From assembly GCF_017583065.1 (NCBI RefSeq), contig NZ_JAGEVL010000003.1, positions 372,001-436,000 of the forward strand: a stretch of DNA of 64,000 nucleotides, given 5' to 3'. Below are positions 27,396 to 36,735 of the stretch, one piece after another. This stretch comes from Staphylococcus shinii. GTDB taxonomy: Bacteria; Bacillota; Bacilli; Staphylococcales; Staphylococcaceae. The position numbers and the translations under genes were made by a program. The notes below the pieces were generated by a model. It was not told the origin of the DNA and made no database searches. It was given only the letters and a program-made list of their open reading frames with translations. Every line of letters starts with the position of its first letter. The stretch's first letter is position 1.

Positions 27396-30300
27396 TTAGA
27401 AATTATTTTTAGTGTGGCTAACCATTTTAGTTAATAAGTTTGAGGTTATTGGTCTCCATTGAAAATCTAATTTTTCGAGTATAAAGTTAGTTTTGTAGTC
27501 TAGTGTTTCAAAATGTGATTTGTTAAATAATGTATTGTCTAAAATACCTGTGTGTAGTAAAAAAGTGTTGACCTCATCATTTAACATATCTAATTCAATA
27601 CATTCTATTAAGTAATCCATAAAATCATTCCAATGAACATCTTCAATATAATTACCATTTTCGTTATAAATTGACATTAACTTTTTAAATGGTAAGAAAT
27701 GTGTATTATAAACATGATAAATTTCATTTTGTAACTGATTATTCAATATCAATTTATTACATGCTTGTGCGGCTTTGTTTACTGGCGTAAAGTCTAAATT
27801 ATCCAATTTCGGATATTTTTGTAATTTCTTGAATGATTTGATGACATTGTAAAAAGCATTGTTTTCTTCATTCTTCTGGAAAATACCTGTTTCAGAATCG
27901 CATTGTAGATTACCTAATCTATAAATATTTGTTTGAATACCTTCATCACGGTAAGCAACGAGCAATTTTTCAGCTTCTATTTTACCATCCATATAAACAT
28001 TGTTTGGTTTCTGACCAATATCAATATCATCTTCTGAGAAAATAACAAACTTCTTATTTTCGATGTTACCTGAAGCAACACTTTTCGTTGACATATGATG
28101 AATTTCTTTAGGCTTATTTTCTTTAGCAAATTTGGCTAAATTATTAATTGCGTTAACGTTTGTTTTATATGATGAATTTTCGGTTGCAAAATGATTTACG
28201 TTTGCAGCAGCATTAATAATAATATCTACATTATTCGTTAGGTGTTCATAAGTATCATTGTCAAAACCTAAACGTTCCATTTCAATATTTCCTTCCACAA
28301 AATGAATGCGCTTTTCATATTTTGGTTTTAGTGGAGAATCAAAATAATATAACCAATTTTCCTTTAGTTTCATTTCGCCACTTAATTCTTCACTATTTCT
28401 TACCATGATATAAATAGTGAAATCTGTACGGGCAAGTAAATCTTTTAATACATGGATACCAAAGTAACCTGTCGCACCTGTTAGTAGCACTTGCTTATCT
28501 AATTTAATTGTATTTTTATCGATGTTTTTATAATTTTCAGTACTTTTCTCTTTATAATCGTTGATAGCATTCATAAACTCGCTATGAAAATGAGTTTTTT
28601 GTTCCCTATTAATGTGTTTAAGTGTATTCAATTTTTCTATGGTATTCGTATCTCCACGTTCAAGTAATGCTTTACTAATACATCTAACTGTTTTTAATTC
28701 AAATATATCTTTAATAGATATATTGTATGATCTTGATAACAATGATGTTAATTTGATGGCTTTAATCGAATCTCCACCAATTTCAAAAAAATTGTCCTGT
28801 ACACTTACACGATTCATATTTAATATTGATTCAAATGCCTCCGCAACTATGTTTTCCATTTTATTACTTGGCTCAATATAAGTTTTACTTTCAACTTTTA
28901 TTTCAGGTAATTGCTTTTTATCCAATTTACCATTGGGCGTTACGGGTAATTTGTCTATTTGTGTCATGTAAGACGGAATCATATAGGTCGGTAATTTTTC
29001 ACTTAACTTCGTTTTGATATCATCAAACGCTATTTTTTCGTCTGAGAGTAAATACGCACAAATAGCTAATTCTTCGCCTCCCATTGGTTTAGCAACAACT
29101 GTAACGTCTGAAACTTGGTCAATTCGACGTAAAGTATTTTCAATTTCTCCTAGTTCAATACGATAACCACGGATTTTAACTTGCTCATCTATACGACCTA
29201 AGTAGCTAATATTGCCGTCGACATTCCACTTCGCTAAGTCACCTGTACGATATAATTTCCCTTTACCAAAGGGATTATCAATAAACCTTTCTTTTGTTAA
29301 TTGAGGGCGGTTTAAATAACCATCAGTTACACCTACGCCACCAATACAAAGTTCTCCTGGCACACCAATACCCATGAGATTATTATCTTCGTTCATAATA
29401 TAAGCTTGCGTATTTGCAATAGGTTGTCCAATTGGCACAGCGTCATAAATAATATTATTTTCAAAATCAAAATTTGTGACATCAATCGTAGTTTCAGTGG
29501 GGCCATAGACATTGGTTAATTGTGTGTTGTTTTTTTTACCAATCCATTCATTAAATTGATTCACTAATTTTGGTGTCACTGCTTCACCGCCAACTAAAAC
29601 GTGATTTAAGCTAGAAAGCAAGTGCGCTTGCTTCGTCGACTTGATGTAATCGATAAAAGGAATAAACATCGAGGGTACAAAGACAGCCATTGTTACCTTA
29701 GACATTTGGATTAACGAAGTAATTATTTCTGGGTTGCCTTCTTCACCGGAAGGTAAAAGTGTTGCTTGTGCACCCACTATGGCCCATCCAAATAATTCCC
29801 ATATTGATGGATCAAATGTAAATGGCATTTTGAATAAAATGTTATCATTACTACTTATATCAAATCGATTAATTCTCCTATTAAGGTTATTCATTACACT
29901 TTTATAGGGTATCTTAACACCTTTGGGCTTGCCTGTTGTACCAGAAGTATAAATAATACACATTAAATCAGACATATTTGTAGTATATGATAAATTGTCG
30001 GTAGGTTGTATAGATGTATTTATATCCTCTTTTAAATTTATAACCGTTTGATTAAATTCAATGGAAGTATCTAAAACACTATCCGTTAATAATGTATAGG
30101 CGTTACTATCCGTTAAAATATAGTTGATACGTTCACTTGGATAATTTGGGTCAATTGGTACATAGGCCCCGCCTGCTTTTAAAATGCCGTAAATACCAAT
30201 TATCATTTCTAAATGTCGATTTGTCATTATACCTACAAGATGGTTCGCTTTTACGCCTTTATGTCGTAATTGATGCGCGAGTTGGTTCGCTTTAACATTT

Positions 30301-31724
30301 AACTCACTATAACTGAGACTATCACCTTCGTAAGTAACCGCCGTTTGATTAGGTGTTTGCGCTACTTGATTTTCAAAGCGTTCCACAAAGGTTTGTGTGT
30401 TGTTTAAATTCATCTCTGTGTTGTTAAATTCGTTTAATATAGTTCTTTTCTCATCTTCACTAATTATCTCTATGTCTTTAATTTGCTTATTTGGATTTTC
30501 TATTGCTGTTTCTATAATTTTCAACATAAAATTATGTAAATCTGCAATTTCTTTCTCATTCACAACAGCAACTTGATAATCATAATCTATAGCTAAAGAG
30601 TTATCCCTATTTCTATTACTTATACTTATAGCTAACGAAGTATTGTTTGAGCCATTATCTAGCCATTCGTCTGAATAACCATTTTCTATAATTTTCGAAT
30701 CATATTGCTTGTTTTGAAAAGAGACCATACAGTCTAATATTCCAGATTTACTCCCGTTATCTTCTATAATCTTTCTATAAGGATATTTTCTATGCTTTAG
30801 TAAATTAAAACTTTCGTATTTTGTTTTGGTTAGTAAATCAGAAATAGAATTATTACTAGAAACATCTACTATAATAGGCAAGGTTCTTGAGAAAGCGCCA
30901 GTGAGTTCTTTTTCCATTTTTTTATTTCTGTTATGCATTATTGAGCCAACTGAAATTTTTTCTGCTAAAGTCTTTTTATATTTTAAAATAATCATGGCAG
31001 TAGTAAATAAGTTGCTAATACTTATATTATTTTTTTCACAAAATGTCAGTAATTTAACTGTATATGCATCAGTTAAATTAAAACTTTGCCTGTCTCCTTG
31101 AGCACAGTTTGTTGCGTTTTTTTTAAATAATTCGTTATCTTCTAAATTTTCTAATTTTTCTATCCAAAATTGTTTATCTTTTTTAAATCTTTCCGAATTT
31201 TTATATTTTAATTCTTCTCTAACATGATCAAAATATGAAGGTTCCAATGTTTCTGTTTTAGTGCCATCAATTAAGTAGTTACAAATTGTATTCACTGCTA
31301 TCGTCATACTCCATCCATCTGAGATAACATGATGTTGTAATAATAATATCCCAGTTTTTCCTTCTGGTAACTTTATTATTGTAAATTCAAACAAGTCATT
31401 ATTTATGGAAAATATGTTTTTGCTCACTTGTTCATCTATCCAATGACGATATTCTACTTGATCATTGGTAAAATCAACAACATTAAAATTTTTATCTTTA
31501 TGTTCACTAATATATTGTTCATATTCTGAATTTTCTTTTTTAATTTTAATTCTATAACTATCGTGATTTTTTATTAAATTATTTAATGCTTTTTCAATTT
31601 CCGATATCGTCACTTTATTTTTAATGTTAACAATTCCCGCTATATTATTGATACTAGTATTTTCGTAATATTCTTGTAACTGAATAATTTCGATTTGTGC
31701 ATCTGATAAAGGAACTTTTTCCAT
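27396..31724 (-). CDS. Single-module non-ribosomal peptide synthetase, C-A-T-R
   Basis: 1442 residues in the order condensation (HHVISDG at 131-137), adenylation (YTSGTTGKPKG, FDPSIWELF, GYRIELGE), thiolation (FFEIGGDSIKAIK, Ser carries the phosphopantetheine arm) and a C-terminal NAD(P)-dependent reductase (LTGATGYFG, later YMDGK). A terminal reductase releases the product as an aldehyde or alcohol, as in the two-module aureusimine synthetase AusA. Here only one amino acid is activated, so the C domain must take its donor from elsewhere (an acyl group or another enzyme). By eye the A-domain pocket reads D-P-W-V-L-G-V-I-D, which I cannot assign. No phosphopantetheinyl transferase lies nearby. 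Divergent from a stand-alone C protein. Confidence 0.92.
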   Translation of the reverse strand: MEKVPLSDAQIEIIQLQEYYENTSINNIAGIVNIKNKVTISEIEKALNNLIKNHDSYRIKIKKENSEYEQYISEHKDKNFNVVDFTNDQVEYRHWIDEQVSKNIFSINNDLFEFTIIKLPEGKTGILLLQHHVISDGWSMTIAVNTICNYLIDGTKTETLEPSYFDHVREELKYKNSERFKKDKQFWIEKLENLEDNELFKKNATNCAQGDRQSFNLTDAYTVKLLTFCEKNNISISNLFTTAMIILKYKKTLAEKISVGSIMHNRNKKMEKELTGAFSRTLPIIVDVSSNNSISDLLTKTKYESFNLLKHRKYPYRKIIEDNGSKSGILDCMVSFQNKQYDSKIIENGYSDEWLDNGSNNTSLAISISNRNRDNSLAIDYDYQVAVVNEKEIADLHNFMLKIIETAIENPNKQIKDIEIISEDEKRTILNEFNNTEMNLNNTQTFVERFENQVAQTPNQTAVTYEGDSLSYSELNVKANQLAHQLRHKGVKANHLVGIMTNRHLEMIIGIYGILKAGGAYVPIDPNYPSERINYILTDSNAYTLLTDSVLDTSIEFNQTVINLKEDINTSIQPTDNLSYTTNMSDLMCIIYTSGTTGKPKGVKIPYKSVMNNLNRRINRFDISSNDNILFKMPFTFDPSIWELFGWAIVGAQATLLPSGEEGNPEIITSLIQMSKVTMAVFVPSMFIPFIDYIKSTKQAHLLSSLNHVLVGGEAVTPKLVNQFNEWIGKKNNTQLTNVYGPTETTIDVTNFDFENNIIYDAVPIGQPIANTQAYIMNEDNNLMGIGVPGELCIGGVGVTDGYLNRPQLTKERFIDNPFGKGKLYRTGDLAKWNVDGNISYLGRIDEQVKIRGYRIELGEIENTLRRIDQVSDVTVVAKPMGGEELAICAYLLSDEKIAFDDIKTKLSEKLPTYMIPSYMTQIDKLPVTPNGKLDKKQLPEIKVESKTYIEPSNKMENIVAEAFESILNMNRVSVQDNFFEIGGDSIKAIKLTSLLSRSYNISIKDIFELKTVRCISKALLERGDTNTIEKLNTLKHINREQKTHFHSEFMNAINDYKEKSTENYKNIDKNTIKLDKQVLLTGATGYFGIHVLKDLLARTDFTIYIMVRNSEELSGEMKLKENWLYYFDSPLKPKYEKRIHFVEGNIEMERLGFDNDTYEHLTNNVDIIINAAANVNHFATENSSYKTNVNAINNLAKFAKENKPKEIHHMSTKSVASGNIENKKFVIFSEDDIDIGQKPNNVYMDGKIEAEKLLVAYRDEGIQTNIYRLGNLQCDSETGIFQKNEENNAFYNVIKSFKKLQKYPKLDNLDFTPVNKAAQACNKLILNNQLQNEIYHVYNTHFLPFKKLMSIYNENGNYIEDVHWNDFMDYLIECIELDMLNDEVNTFLLHTGILDNTLFNKSHFETLDYKTNFILEKLDFQWRPITSNLLTKMVSHTKNNF

Positions 31725-31992
31725 AATTAAACCTCCAACAATTTATATTCTAAGGTTAACATATTTCCAAAGAAATTTAATGTTTAACATTTTGTTTTGA
31801 TTAGTAATAAAGAAATAATAAATGAAAATATATAAACATAATAAATTTTTTGCAAAATGGTGGTTAAACAACTCAAAATAAAATTATCTATGTTCGAAAT
31901 CTCTAAATGATAATATAAGTTAGAAGGTCATCAAAAGGATTAAACCTTTGATAAAACCAGATTATAAGCTCATTTATACAAGCAAAATTGGT

Positions 31993-32289
31993 TTGAAAAG
32001 TGTATGGGTGATTGGTATTAATGCTATTTGCGCAAGATTTCCTTAAGGGATTAATATAGCAAATGAACTTCTTGCTTCTGGGTAAAATAAAAAAGTATTA
32101 GTTACAAAAGCAAAAACATTATCAAAACGACTTATTACATTGATGGAAGCATATGTATATTATGCGGGGAGGTTACCAGTACTTTTTAATAGATATAGCG
32201 AAGATGAAATGAATTTTATAGTAAGTAGTGTTAGGTTTAGATGCGAATTAAATATTATTCTTTATATTATTGTATATGAAAAACAATAA
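31993..32289 (+). pseudogene. Relic ORF of unknown family with two in-frame stops
   Basis: One frame reads VWVIGINAICARF, stop, GINIANELLASG, stop, NKKVLVTKAKTLSKRL and on to about 32289. The protein-like composition and single consistent frame suggest a decayed gene of about 100 codons or the end of a longer one. I do not recognise it. Confidence 0.35.
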
Positions 32290-32290
32290 A

Positions 32291-32373
32291 TGTTTAATTA
32301 AAACAAAAAAAATAAAGTTTATATTTTTAAAGAAATATTATGGGTGATATGATAGTCTTATATTTATAATAGG
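32291..32373 (+). repeat. Leader repeat copy 2
   Basis: TTTAATTAAAA, then TTTTTAAAGAAATATTATGG and GTGATATG align with the leader of the intact SDR at 26431-26500. It is followed by an AGGAGG site that now drives nothing. Confidence 0.5.
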
Positions 32374-32384
32374 AGGGATATTAT

Positions 32385-32500
32385 TAGGAAAAGCTTAAAT
32401 AATCTGCACAAGGAAGACACTATGAAGTAAGGGCTTTAAATGATTATCTGTTTTTATTCAATATTACCATTTAAATTATATACTTAGATTTTAAAAAGAC
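32385..32500 (+). pseudogene. Scraps of a second SDR gene (internally deleted copy)
   Basis: CAAGGAAGACACTATGAAG matches the GGxHYEEKAL-coding part of the intact SDR near 27105-27130. ATATTACCATTTAAATTATA with the following TTTTAAAAAGAC matches its 3' end near 27290-27330. Most of the gene between leader and tail has been lost. The remains show that SDR copies once flanked both sides of the NRPS. Confidence 0.5.
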
Positions 32501-32536
32501 TAATATCAAAATAATTTATGATAGGAGCGACATTGA

Positions 32537-33811
32537 ATGTTTACTAAAAACCTAACATCTGCACAAATGAATTATGTAATGGGTGAATTAACTTATCGTA
32601 ATACAAGCCGTTACAGTCTTTCCTTTTTATTACATGCTGACAATTTTTACTCTTATGATGCTATAAATAATGCGTTAAATAATCTTGTTGAAAATTTTGA
32701 TGCATATAGAATTCATATAACTACTGAGCAGGAAAGCCCAAAACAATATATAGAAAAATTTGAATTCCAATACTTCCCATTAGTAGAATTTCAAGACGCT
32801 AAGCAATTTGAAAATTGGATTAATGGACAAAAAAATAAATGCATATTTGGTTTTAATCAAGATTTATACGAGTTTAAAATCGTGAAAAAACCTGATGGGA
32901 ACCATTCTATTTTCTTCTTACATCATCACACCATTACGGATGTTTGGAGCATAACTCATACAGTTAATTATATAGCTAAAACACTTATTGGTCAGAATAT
33001 GGAGGATAATTCATATTCTTATATAAGTGCAGTGGAAAATGAACAACAGTATGTAGCATCGAAACGTTTTGAAATTGATAAAAACTATTGGACTAATAAA
33101 TTATACAATTATGAAATTGTTAGTTATTTACCGATATTAAAAAGTGCAGGTTATACGTCATTAAGAAATTCATATCATCTCAATGAATATGAATTTAATC
33201 TACTTCATAAAATATGTAGTGATTTTTCAATTAGTATTAGTACATTGTTTATGTCTTTAGTACACTTATACATCAGTAAATTATCGAGTAGAAATAAAAA
33301 CTCAGTAGGTTTAATGTTACATAATAGAAGTAGTGAAATTGAAAAATCAATTTGTGGTTTGTTTACCAACGCTTTACCATTAATTGTTGAAATAAATCCA
33401 GAACAATCTGTTGAAACGTTTATAAATTTAGTTAAAAAAGAGAATTTCAGTCTACTAAAGCACAGAAAATTTCCTAGTCATTTATTAGTAGAAGAAATGA
33501 AAGATAACAATCCATTAGCCTTAGTTGATTGGATAATTTCGTATCAAAGTGTGAAGTATGATAGTGAAATCACAAAAGCAGGTTTTAATGATGAATGGTT
33601 AATAAATAAAGAAACTGTTTTCAATACATTAAATATACATCTTAGTGATAGAAATAATAAAAACACATTGCATATCGATTATGATTTTAACACGCGGTAT
33701 TTAAGTGCTTCAGCCGTTGAACACATACACCATAGCTTAATGAAAATTTTAAGTCAATTTCATAATAATCACGACGCATGCTTAAAAGACATAGAGGTTG
33801 ATGTCATTTAA
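32537..33811 (+). CDS. Stand-alone NRPS condensation-domain protein
   Basis: 424 residues, a condensation domain and nothing else. The active-site motif reads HHTITDV at 130-136, so the second His and the Asp are kept while the usual Gly is Val. It is clearly a paralogue of the N-terminal C domain of the divergent NRPS: shared blocks include LHNR, SLLKHRK, YDSEI and GFNDEWL. TTG-free start: ATG after GGAG. It may supply a second condensation step (starter acylation or release), or act as a trans C domain for the one-module synthetase. Intact. Confidence 0.85.
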   Translation: MFTKNLTSAQMNYVMGELTYRNTSRYSLSFLLHADNFYSYDAINNALNNLVENFDAYRIHITTEQESPKQYIEKFEFQYFPLVEFQDAKQFENWINGQKNKCIFGFNQDLYEFKIVKKPDGNHSIFFLHHHTITDVWSITHTVNYIAKTLIGQNMEDNSYSYISAVENEQQYVASKRFEIDKNYWTNKLYNYEIVSYLPILKSAGYTSLRNSYHLNEYEFNLLHKICSDFSISISTLFMSLVHLYISKLSSRNKNSVGLMLHNRSSEIEKSICGLFTNALPLIVEINPEQSVETFINLVKKENFSLLKHRKFPSHLLVEEMKDNNPLALVDWIISYQSVKYDSEITKAGFNDEWLINKETVFNTLNIHLSDRNNKNTLHIDYDFNTRYLSASAVEHIHHSLMKILSQFHNNHDACLKDIEVDVI

Positions 33812-33867
33812 GAAATACATTAAGTAAAATTATATTTAATGGTTAATCATTCTTAAGATTTATTATT

Positions 33868-34872
33868 TCATTTCTTGAAAACGTATATTGTTGGATGTAA
33901 TCCTTTAAGACTTAAACTGTATTTTTTCTGCAAAGAAAAATCTAAAGTATTTGCTAATGATACAATATTATTCCATCCTTCTGATAAAATAACTACAGTG
34001 CCTTCGTATGATAAAACTCTATATATTTCAGTCAGTATTTCTGAATTTATTTTATTTGTTTCAGAACCAAAGGAGATTTGTCTCCCGAAAGGGATGTTTG
34101 TTACAACCTTCGGAATAGATGTATTAGCAAAGGTTAATTTACAAGTATCCCACTGGTTCACTTCTGCAGGGGAATCTATAAGATTATCTTGAGCTACGTC
34201 AATAGCTTCCGAATCAATATCTCCTCCACCTATATAAGTAAAGGGATAAGCTAGTCTTTCTGCTAATATTGTTCCAGCCCCACAACATGGGTCGAGAAAG
34301 ACATTTTCAGCTTGCGGGTCTGAAAGTCATACCATAGCGTGTGCTACTGTTGGTAATAGCGCAGCTTTATTAAAACTTCGCTGCTTTTGTCTGAAACGAT
34401 AGATTGCATCTGTTAATCTTATTGAAAAAAGCGCATTATCGTCAATTATGTCTAATCTAAACTCTATATCATGATTTTTAGATGTGCCTATCTTTCTATG
34501 TGGATACCTTTTCTTTATTCCTTCCATGGTTTTGTTAGCAACCTCAAATCGAGTATAGTTATGTGAACCGGATCGACTAACATTCACATAAAAAGCCCCT
34601 TTTCTTAAAAAAGGTTTTAAGTATCAATCATACACATATTTTTGTAAGCGTTGTAGGCTAGATCTTTGTTTACTAACTTTGAAATGTGTAATAACTTGAT
34701 ATAAATTATCAGCTAATTTTAGAGTCTTTAAATAATCTATATTTAAATTAGAACTAAAAAATACTTTCCCTTTCTCTAGCTTTTTTATCTGAGTAGCTGA
34801 TAGCTTTGTATTTATCTCTTCAAGAAGTACTTATTCTAAACCTGTTAATACAGTTGCAAAATAATTGTTCAT
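33868..34872 (-). pseudogene. THUMP-type class I RNA methyltransferase, three in-frame stops
   Basis: From the ATG at 34872 one frame runs to 33868 (335 codons) with three stops: after MNNYFATVLTGLE, after LQKYVYD and after LPTVAHAMV. The C-terminal half is a Rossmann methyltransferase: FLDPCCGAGTILAER (SAM motif I) and TNIPFGRQI, the N-x-P-[FY] motif of base methyltransferases of the Trm14/RlmL-like group. All damage is by point mutation, so loss is recent. It lies downstream of the stand-alone C gene, convergent with it. Confidence 0.8.
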
Positions 34873-35354
34873 ATATTTGGAGTTTAACTTGTTAAAATAG
34901 TAAGTTAGAAATCCGTCCCTTCTTTTAATGTAAAATTAGCAAAATAGGGGTTAGATTACTCGACAATCTGTATATAATATTTTCTGATATGAAAGTAATA
35001 AAAATCGACTATTCCATAGCACCTTTAGCGCAATCTGCAATTCGCCCAACTGCAGAACTTTTTAAAATTATATTATGGTTAAAGTTTGAAAATGCTCCAA
35101 ACAAATGAAGTGAAATATTGTAAGGCTATAAATCTAAAAAATAGCAAGAAAGTATAAAATTTTAGAACAACAAAGCCACTTACGAGTACTGTAAGTGGCT
35201 CAGAACATAAATAAACCTTAGGTGATAGTTCGCCTAAGGTTTATTTATATATAATGGTAGATATTTTACAACCTTCTAAAATTAATAAGTCATAGTGAGT
35301 TAGTTAGAAAAATTAAAACAACCAAATAATAAATATTTAATATATTATAACAAT
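34873..35354. other. Intergenic, 482 bases, with two strong hairpins
   Basis: No gene is seen. Two consecutive perfect inverted repeats lie at 35174-35200 and 35207-35248; the rest is AT-rich with no recognisable remnants. Confidence 0.55.
35174..35248. terminator. Tandem hairpins downstream of the iron-locus left arm
   Basis: Arms AGCCACTTAC/GTAAGTGGCT (35174-35200), then a perfect 16-base stem ATAAATAAACCTTAGG with its complement (35207-35248). The second is A-rich on its 5' side and T-rich on its 3' side, so it can end transcription from either direction. Confidence 0.65.
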
Positions 35355-35957
35355 TTATTCATATGCTAAGTAAGGAAAAAAGCCTTTTAAAAATTGTTCT
35401 GTAGCTGGCATGAAATATGAGCCAAAATGATAATCCGGATCTAGCGTTGTAATAATCCAATGACCATATTGCTCGGAGTTTTGTTCGTACATTACAGCAC
35501 CGCCATTTTTTGAGGCAATTAATATTTCAGCATCTTCTGGTGGCCAAAACACGCCATGTTGATGCCATGTGCAATCATTTAGCGTAAGGTAACGTGCGAA
35601 TAATGAATGATTCGGTGCTGATAAAAGCAAACCACTATCAGCATTCTCTTCTAACCACCACCAAAAGTTTGTAGGTCTAAATTCCCAATTTTGATTTGGC
35701 AGCCAATCGTTGGGTTGTGGTCCAAATGCGACAACAGTACCTCCAGATTGTGCGAAATCATGAATTTTATCGACACTTTTTAATAATAAAGGCTGGTTTA
35801 ACTGTGAAGGCACGATTAATATATCTAGCATACTAATGTCTGCTTCTAAAAAATCTGGATGGTAAATTAATTGGTCTATAAATTGATGAAACTTAGGTTC
35901 GTGGAATGTACGATAATGTGACTCATTTCCAGAATATATAACCCCTATTTTATTCAT
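35355..35957 (-). CDS. GATase/ThuA-like cytosolic protein, family B, copy 1
   Basis: 200 residues with no signal peptide. Alternating hydrophobic strands (LDILIVPSQ, GTVVAFGP) suggest a flavodoxin/GATase-like fold like that of ThuA, but the nucleophile Cys of amidotransferases is not present. Two His-containing motifs are shared with copy 2 at 37356: WHQHG at 131-135 followed by PP, and LDPDYH at 172-177. It overlaps the upstream family A gene by eight bases. The Fur box in the divergent promoter makes iron regulation likely. Function unknown; handling of an imported iron chelate is a guess from context. Confidence 0.7.
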   Translation of the reverse strand: MNKIGVIYSGNESHYRTFHEPKFHQFIDQLIYHPDFLEADISMLDILIVPSQLNQPLLLKSVDKIHDFAQSGGTVVAFGPQPNDWLPNQNWEFRPTNFWWWLEENADSGLLLSAPNHSLFARYLTLNDCTWHQHGVFWPPEDAEILIASKNGGAVMYEQNSEQYGHWIITTLDPDYHFGSYFMPATEQFLKGFFPYLAYE

Positions 35958-36582
35958 TAACTTTGCCTCCTTGTAATGATATGATTTCTTGTTTTAACCA
36001 AGTTGTAAATTGATTAGAAATATAATCAGTTGTTTTATTTTGCGCTGTGTATCCTAAAAGTGAACGCCCCGCGTGTATAAAGAGTGTACCTTTTGTTGAA
36101 GTTCTATCTACATAGGTCACAACATGTCCGTTACGAAATGTTAAGTGTATTTCATGTTCAGGTTGCGTTTGGTAATGGCCTCTTGCAAAGAAACCAGCTA
36201 CACCTTTATTAAATGTCATGTCGTTAGTATCGACATTGGCATAGATAGAGGAATCACTGTTTGGATATAGCGAATAATCACTGAAATGATTAATATGTTC
36301 CGGCATAAATAAAGCAATTTTCGGCAAAAATGGTCTAAATAAGTGCCCAAAAAAGACAATGACTTTTTTAGCGTTCAAATAGTCATCAATCAAACGCTTA
36401 TGACAATATAAATATTCTTGATCTACGAAATTTGGAATAATAATTGCATCAAATTTAAAAATATCTAATTTGTGAAATTCATATTGAGGTATATACTCTA
36501 CAGTTATTTCTTTGTCTATATCATTTTCTTTATTAATACCAAATGCATGCTCAGGGTCGATGTGACCAATTAAATAAGTCAT
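35950..36582 (-). CDS. GATase/ThuA-like cytosolic protein, family A, copy 1
   Basis: 210 residues from the ATG at 36582, preferred to 36591 because AAAAGG then sits nine bases upstream. Strands FDAIIIPNF and KVIVFFGH suggest the same fold as family B. Shared with copy 2 at 36736: GFFARG / GFFSRG followed by TQPE / TVPE, and TYVDRT / VYVDRT followed by KGT. It is the first gene of the left arm and overlaps its B partner by eight bases. Not recognised as a named family. Confidence 0.7.
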   Translation of the reverse strand: MTYLIGHIDPEHAFGINKENDIDKEITVEYIPQYEFHKLDIFKFDAIIIPNFVDQEYLYCHKRLIDDYLNAKKVIVFFGHLFRPFLPKIALFMPEHINHFSDYSLYPNSDSSIYANVDTNDMTFNKGVAGFFARGHYQTQPEHEIHLTFRNGHVVTYVDRTSTKGTLFIHAGRSLLGYTAQNKTTDYISNQFTTWLKQEIISLQGGKVNE

Positions 36583-36652
36583 TAAAAACATCCTTTTATA
36601 ATTAGTTTCTTTTTTGAAATAACATTTTTGATGATGATTAATTTTTTAAATT

Positions 36653-36671
36653 GAAATTGATAATCATTATC
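36653..36671 (+). promoter_or_regulatory. Fur box in the divergent promoter region
   Basis: GAAATTGATAATCATTATC matches the 19-base Fur consensus at 17 of 19 positions. It lies 82 bases from the right-hand start (36736) and 71 from the left-hand start (36582), so it can control both arms. Confidence 0.85.
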
Positions 36672-36735
36672 GTTAAAATAGTTTATATATTATAAAATAC
36701 GCATAAATATAAAATTTAGCAAGGGAAGTAGAAAA

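Larger units (their letters stand above)
31725..32536. other. Divergent intergenic region between NRPS and stand-alone C protein, with relics
   Basis: This 812-base stretch should hold both promoters. It also holds a relic ORF with two in-frame stops (31993-32289), a second copy of the SDR leader (32291-32373) and scraps of an SDR (32385-32500). No complete gene was found. Confidence 0.6.

Noticed and set aside
27396-31724. Naming the NRPS as ausA
   Set aside because: AusA has two adenylation domains (A-T-C-A-T-R); this protein has one module beginning with C, so the name is not justified.
33875-34192. Plus-strand ORF of 105 codons after the stand-alone C gene
   Set aside because: It is the complement of the methyltransferase pseudogene, whose minus-strand frame carries recognisable motifs.
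36592-36735. A riboswitch in the iron locus leader
   Set aside because: The intergenic region is short, AT-rich and explained by a Fur box; no conserved aptamer-like elements were noticed.
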